Below are positions 58,960 to 64,000 of a stretch of 64,000 bases of DNA, in pieces. The position numbers and the translations under genes were made by a program. Position 1 is the stretch's first letter. Every line of letters starts with the position of its first letter. The DNA is from Pseudisothecium myosuroides (Eukaryota; Streptophyta; Bryopsida; Hypnales; Lembophyllaceae). The notes below the pieces were generated by a model, which saw nothing but the letters and a program-made list of their open reading frames with translations, had not been told where the DNA came from and did not search any database. The stretch covers positions 12,772,001-12,836,000 of the forward strand of contig OX637296.1 in assembly GCA_951799445.1 (NCBI GenBank), in the 5' to 3' direction.

Positions 58960-59297
58960 ACACTCTCCTCATTGCACCACCTATCTACAATAGTCCAAGA
59001 TTTCAAGCTTGGTGCACCGGAACATTTTTCTTCTTCAGCATGCGGTCATTTGGTCAACTTGCCGTGTCGGTTGCGAAAGGCAGTCATGGGCCCACAGTGC
59101 CAGATCCAAATAATCTACAGGAAGGAATAATAAGGATCCCTATTTAGGACCCAAAAATAAGGATTTTTTTTTCCCTTTTCCGAATCATCTAAAAATTGTC
59201 CAAACAGCTCAATTGGGTACAGCTGTACGTCCGTACTGCAGATAAACCTTTGAAATACTGAAAATGGCTTGCCCAATTGACAATTGCAGTGCTTCAA
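58960..59297. other. Low-divergence island with short ORFs, unit 2
   Basis: Counterpart of 29,851-30,160. The plus-strand frame (STIVQDFKLGAPEHF, CGHLVNLPCRLRKAVMG) ends at 59,130; the minus-strand 60-codon frame spans 59,115-59,297 and differs from unit 1 at few codons. Confidence 0.35.
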
Positions 59298-59335
59298 ATT
59301 TCCAAATGCTTGCTAGGAATCCCATAAACGGTTAA

Positions 59336-60893
59336 CCCCTAAATGCCCGAGGCACCAAATTTTGGTGTCGATAATACTTTGAAGTTAAGTAAAACCTAAC
59401 CAAGTTGCTATTTTTAGTAGTTTACATTTTTTTAAATTTATTTTTGAAGTCTAGTTTTAGCATCAAAAATCCAATGTTGAAAATGATTGATTATGATTTT
59501 TCTATCTAAGATTTTGTGCAAGAGTGTCCATTGCAATCTTGACTTTCCGTAGTGTTGAGGGCTCTTGGAAATGAGCCTCAAATACACTGGATCTTGGAGA
59601 AAAAATCACATTAGAAATTCATTTAAAAAAATTGTAGAATAGATTTTGAGAAGCCATAAATTGATTGGGGTTATGCATGTTAGGTCCTTTAACCTCATAT
59701 TTTTTTTTATGACCAACTTTTTAGATTTGACATGTAGAAAGAGGATTGAAAGACTTCAAATCACTTTCTCAGTTTTAACCCCTAAAGGACCGGCATGCGT
59801 TTTTTGGTTGTATAGAAATTTTGGGCAGGTACGTGTGCCTAGAGATTTCCATATTTTAAGCTGAAATTTTAATAGAAGGTGGGCGCAAGGAATATCTTTC
59901 ATATGCACTAAATTTCATGACATTTGGAAATAGGAGTCAAAAGTTATGGCCAAATATGTTATTTTTTTTTGTAACTAGGCAGTCTGGGCAGCAAAAAAAT
60001 TTTGGCAAAAATTTGATTTTTTTAAATTTTTTTTTTCTTGTAGATTATATTTTTGTCTATCTGGAAATCTTTAATTGATTTCATTTGGATTTGTTATGAG
60101 GAAGTTATGGACATTCTTGTTTTTAGGGCAATTAGAGCATCTTCTTGAAAAAAATAACTTGTAGGATTCATTTCTAAATGCTATTTTTGCAATTTTTCAA
60201 AAAAAATAATCTTATGGTTTAGTTTACTTGCTAGAACAATCTCACCATTGGGATTAGTGTATTTTAGTTCCATCTAAAATATATTAATATTTTAGATTTT
60301 CCTTCTATATCGTACCTACTTCTACTTAATAATATTTTTAGGAATGATAATTAAGTTTTTTTGGATATTTTTTTCCCCTAGACTCTCAACTCAATTCTCC
60401 ACTATAAAGATTTAAAGCTCAAAACTCCGTAGTGCAAAAATTTTAGGTTAAAAATGTCAAAAGTCAAAAAATCTAGTCCTGCAATGTGCTGAAATACTTG
60501 TTTTTTCCACTTTAAAAGCAGATATCTTGCAATCTGAGCGGTCAAAAATTCTGAATTTTTTTCTACACATTCTCATACTAGTTAGGTGTAAGATCCTACG
60601 GTTAGATGTGCAAAAAAAACATTTTTCAAATTTTTTTACTCGCTATAGAAATGGCAGTTTTGAGTGTTTTTTGGCAGAAAAAAGACCTTGGGCCTTTAGG
60701 GGTTAACACCCTCATGATCAAACATTATAATCTTTCAATCTGTAAATGATATTGTTGTGTTTTCTTTTCTTATGTGATCTCTAACATGTCTAGTTTGATT
60801 TGTATGGTTAATACAACTTATCAAAATGTTTTTTTTTAGTTCAAATTAGAGCAAATTCCTAGAAGCTCAAACAAGGCCTTGGGCATTTAGGGG
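59336..60893. mobile_element. Older TTAA element, unit 2 copy, split
   Basis: CCCCTAAATGCCCGAGGC to GCCTTGGGCATTTAGGGG with TTAA flanks at 59,332 and 60,894; interrupted at 59,779-60,702 by a younger TTAA element. The whole copy is at 31,433-32,084. Confidence 0.75.
59779..60702 (-). mobile_element. TTAA-flanked element, subtype b (924 bp), nested
   Basis: CCCCTAAAGGACCGGCATGC to GGGCCTTTAGGGG, flanked by TTAA at 59,775 and 60,703. The single TTAA is in unit 1 at 31,873. Same orientation as the 32,294 element, but at a different site. Confidence 0.9.
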
Positions 60894-61441
60894 TTAAATG
60901 CAAATATTTTGCAGTGTACGTAGTCAAGGTTTTTGAAATTTCTTTTACACATATTTATATTAGTGTAGTACAAGATCTTATGGTTAATTGGTTAGATGTG
61001 GAAAAAAAATTGCAATCTAAATGATAATTTTGAGTGATTTTTTGATGAAAAAAGGGCATTAGACTTCAAGGGTTATAAAATCTTATTTTCATTAGTTTGA
61101 ATACTTAAGGTTTAATCTTGTAAGGATGTTGCAGCCAAAAACTAGTCAATAGATGGCTTTCTAGATCTCTATAGAAATGAAAAATGCACCTATTGGTCTA
61201 GAAATTACATCATTTTTGAGTATTTCCTTGGTCATAGGCCAACATCTTTTTAGACTAAGCTTCTAAAGGATTAAGGGTGTTTTTCAAGAAAAGTTGTTAA
61301 AAGTTGCCATTTTTTTAGTGCATTGTCCAAAATTGAAAATAATTTTTTTTTAGAACTTCAAACGTACAAACTAACAAAAGTGTAGCAAACCACTATAACA
61401 ATGTATTGGAAAAATTTGAGCCAATGTGCCTACGTGGATTA

Positions 61442-62522
61442 GGGTGATTGTACGAAACACCTGTACTGTCTGGTTTTTTTTTTTTTGGGACCGCTCTAAC
61501 TTTTGCTATAACTTTTGATTTATAGGTTCAATGCCAAAACCAAAAAAATGCTTCCTAGATGTCCTGATTGTAATTGTATCCCTTATTTTTTAGAAATTAA
61601 AAAAAATCAATTTATATTTAAAATTCAATTTTGTTAATTTGTCACACTTTGACGTTTAGGGGTTTTTAGTACTATTGAGCGGTTTAAATTAATGATTTTC
61701 AGTTGAAATTTCTATAGTATATTCCCCTAGTAGATAGACATCTTTCTGCCAAAGATCATTTAAAAATACATTATTTTATACCCTCCACAGTTGTGCAAGT
61801 AGGCCTCCCTTGCGCGCGCACTGGTGAACAGTAGAAATAGTTTTCACTTCATTTTTTTTGGTCAAATCTCATCACCAAGAAGTCCCCCCAAATGGACAAT
61901 TTTTAGTTTTGTTCAAATTTTTTTTTTCTATTTTCTACAAATTAAAATGTCGAAGAATGTATTTTCTGGAACAATTCTGCGGACTACTCTAGCGAAGAGG
62001 AAAATACACCCTTCGACATTTTAATTTGTAGAAAATAGAAAAAACAATTTTGAACAAAACTAAAAATTGGCCATTTGGGATGACTTCTTGGTGATGAGAT
62101 TTGACCAAAAAAATGAAGTGAAAACTATTTCTACTGTTCACAAGTGCGCGCGCAAGGGAGGCCTACTTGCACAACTGTGGAGGGTATAAAATAATGTATT
62201 TTTAAATGATCTTTGGCAAGAAGATGTCTACCTACTAGGAAAATATACCATAGAAATTTCAACTGAAAATCATTAATTTAAACTGCTCAATAGTACTAAA
62301 AACCCCTAAATGTCAAAGTGTGACAAATTAACAAAATTGAATTTTAAATATAAATTGATTTTTTTTAATTTCTGAAAAATAAGGGATACAATTACAATCA
62401 GGACATCTAGGAAGCGTTTTATTGGTTTTGGCATTGAACCTATAAATCAAAAGTTATAGCAAAAGTTATAGCGGTCCAAAAAAAAATGCAACCAACAGTA
62501 CAGGTGTTTCGTGCAATCACCC
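61442..62522. mobile_element. 1.08-kb hairpin element, unit 2 only
   Basis: Starts GGGTGATTGTACGAAACACC and ends GTGTTTCGTGCAATCACCC, flanked by ATTA at 61,438 and 62,523; unit 1 has a single ATTA at 33,561. The halves are complementary over about 500 bases each, around a centre near 61,982. Strongest hairpin of its family. Confidence 0.88.
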
Positions 62523-63340
62523 ATTAAAAGATTATAACATTTGAGGTGAGGAAATTTTTTTTCATTCTTGTGAAACAAACTTTGAGCCTTCTTGGATTAA
62601 ATTTTTGTTCTTGATGAATTTGCGTCTTTCTACCATTGAGTTTTAAATATTGTTAGATACACTCATGCTGAAAAATTTAAAAGCAAATTATATAGAGTCT
62701 AGCTTACTCTAAAATCACCCTGGAATGCAAGAAATTTAAACACAGTAGGAATATAATAGTCATTTTTTGGTGATTTTTTTTGTAATGAGGAATTTTTTAT
62801 TTTTTATTTTTTTAAATAAATGGTGAAAAGTTAGAGACAAAAATTTGGAATATGTGGCAAAAATTTCAAGAACTTGGACTTCGTAGATTGCAAGATGATA
62901 GGAGTATGTACAGGACATTTATTGAGGGCTTGAAGTTAGAAGAAAAATGTTGTTTTTCTAAAAACCACCCTGACATAACTAATAAAGTTCGATTTCTCCT
63001 AGAATTTAATTTGAGAACTAACTTTTTGTTTTTTGACAATTTTATGCCATATTTTATTAGTTACATACATGCAAAATTTCAAAAGTCAATGAGGGTTTTA
63101 GCAATAGATGCCCCAAAGATGTCCCAAAGATGCCTAAATAACCCAAATTGCTCAAATTTTTTTGAGTAGCATAACTTTTGATCCAGACATCCGATTGGAA
63201 TTTTTATTAATTCCCATGGAAGATTGGAAGGGCGTGAATGTTCCCACCTTTTGTCAAAATTTTTAGAACATGTATTAAAAATTGACTCCGTATGGTCCTA
63301 CCCAAGTTTTGAAGTGCATGGCACTTGGTTCTTAAGAGGT
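62523..63340. other. Shared stretch before the unit 2/3 boundary
   Basis: Matches 33,561-33,736 and 34,466-35,290 of unit 1. A 105-codon plus-strand frame at 62,852-63,169 is not open in the other copies and is not called. No gene. Confidence 0.4.
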
Positions 63341-64000
63341 TAAGTTGAGGTTAAATTGGGCTATCTGCGTGAGATTTTACAGACAGCTTCATGCAATTAT
63401 TTTTCGAAAGCTAGCCAGCGCAGAAATTATATATTTGTCATGTTTTTGTGCAATGATTGAATTCCAAGTCAGTGAGGATTTCTGTCCGGACCCAATTTAT
63501 GATGAGGCAGTTGATTAAAAGCTTTGGTTGAGCCCAGAAATCAACAGTGAGCGAGCCACTAGTAGCCAGCTGACACTGCGCTCAACCGACTACAGGAAGA
63601 AGGTGCTCTATCCCTGGACACCAGGGTCTTCCTGACCAAGCGCCATACATGTGGTCAGTGGTCACAAGATACAATCCTAAGGACAAAAACATGACAAATA
63701 TATAAAACAAATTTACGAGAGCGCCAATTTGTCACCCTCTCGGTTCGGGCACTGCATTCAATCCGGCTTTAATGAATTTGCACGGAATCATTGACTTCTC
63801 CCAAGCATAATGCAAAGAATCGACAACGAGTATACAGTATATTAGTCCTAAACCTCCGCCTGAACTGCGAATTAAGTTCTGGCATCTTCAGTTGCCTGGA
63901 CGTACAACTTGCACTGTTGCACATGATGTCAAACTTCATTCAAACCAGCATCCAGTCAGAGATCGAGCTGAACCTACTCGCTTGCTGAATTAGTGTGACA
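63341..64000 (+). repeat. Start of tandem unit 3, cut by window end
   Basis: Repeats the first 0.65 kb of unit 2. It is visibly closer to unit 2 than to unit 1, but keeps a 12-base stretch at the small ORF that unit 1 has and unit 2 lacks. This shows at least three copies and that the array continues beyond the window. Confidence 0.85.
63453..63518 (+). other. 21-codon ORF, unit 3 copy
   Basis: MIEFQVSEDFCPDPIYDEAV then D and TAA. Same length as the unit 1 ORF, with closer wording to unit 2. See 534-599. Confidence 0.25.

Larger units (their letters stand above)
35291..63340 (+). repeat. Tandem unit 2 (about 28 kb)
   Basis: Second copy, head to tail with unit 1. Its own insertions are at 41.33, 44.03, 44.77, 45.42, 46.89, 49.82, 56.25, 57.95, 59.78 and 61.44 kb; unit 1 shows the uninterrupted site for most of them. 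The gene-like half (35.3-43.7 kb) is as diverged from unit 1 as the AT-rich half. Confidence 0.88.

Noticed and set aside
1..64000. CRISPR arrays, tRNA, rRNA, bacterial operons, viral genes
   Set aside because: No regular short repeats with unique spacers, no cloverleaf or conserved rRNA segments found by eye, no polymerase or capsid-like frames.

Overview
The window is AT-rich eukaryotic nuclear DNA. It shows candidate GT-AG spliced exons, many small transposons, long palindromes and poly-A/T runs, and no bacterial gene layout. A short transposon at 41.33 kb has ends resembling plant Stowaway elements. A land plant, possibly an early-diverging one, is the best guess, but this is weak inference. 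I found no rRNA, tRNA, CRISPR array, organellar gene or intact transposase.

The main structure is a tandem array of a very large unit. Unit 1 runs from about 165 to 35,290 (35 kb), unit 2 from about 35,290 to 63,340 (28 kb), and unit 3 starts at about 63,340 and is cut by the window end. Bases 1-165 are the tail of a preceding unit. The size difference comes from transposons inserted in one unit and not the other, so each unit gives the empty site for insertions in its neighbour.

Each unit has two parts. The first 8.7 kb is less AT-rich and holds the remains of a multi-exon gene. Its parts are a Cys-rich exon at 2.4/37.5 kb, an acidic exon with a second Cys pair at 2.9/37.9 kb, exons near 4.6/39.7 and 5.9/40.4 kb, and a stop-terminated exon at 6.3/40.7 kb. 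A separate two-exon reading frame at 7.4-8.4/41.8-42.8 kb is open in both units with the same phase-1 intron. Different exons carry different lesions in the two units (stops, frameshifts, a SINE-like insertion), so most copies look like decaying pseudogenes. The two-exon gene looks least damaged. I recognise none of these proteins.

The rest of each unit (9-35 kb and 43.7-63.3 kb) is AT-rich non-coding DNA built from transposons in layers. Recent layers are: seven 0.91-0.94 kb elements flanked by TTAA, all unit-specific; hairpin or terminal-inverted-repeat elements beginning GGGTGATTGCA with 4-bp target duplications; 0.15-0.19 kb elements beginning TGGGCAATTTC with about 6-bp duplications; a 4-kb Mutator-like element with long inverted ends; and a 1.24-kb element with a 585-bp internal palindrome. 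Older layers are shared by both units.
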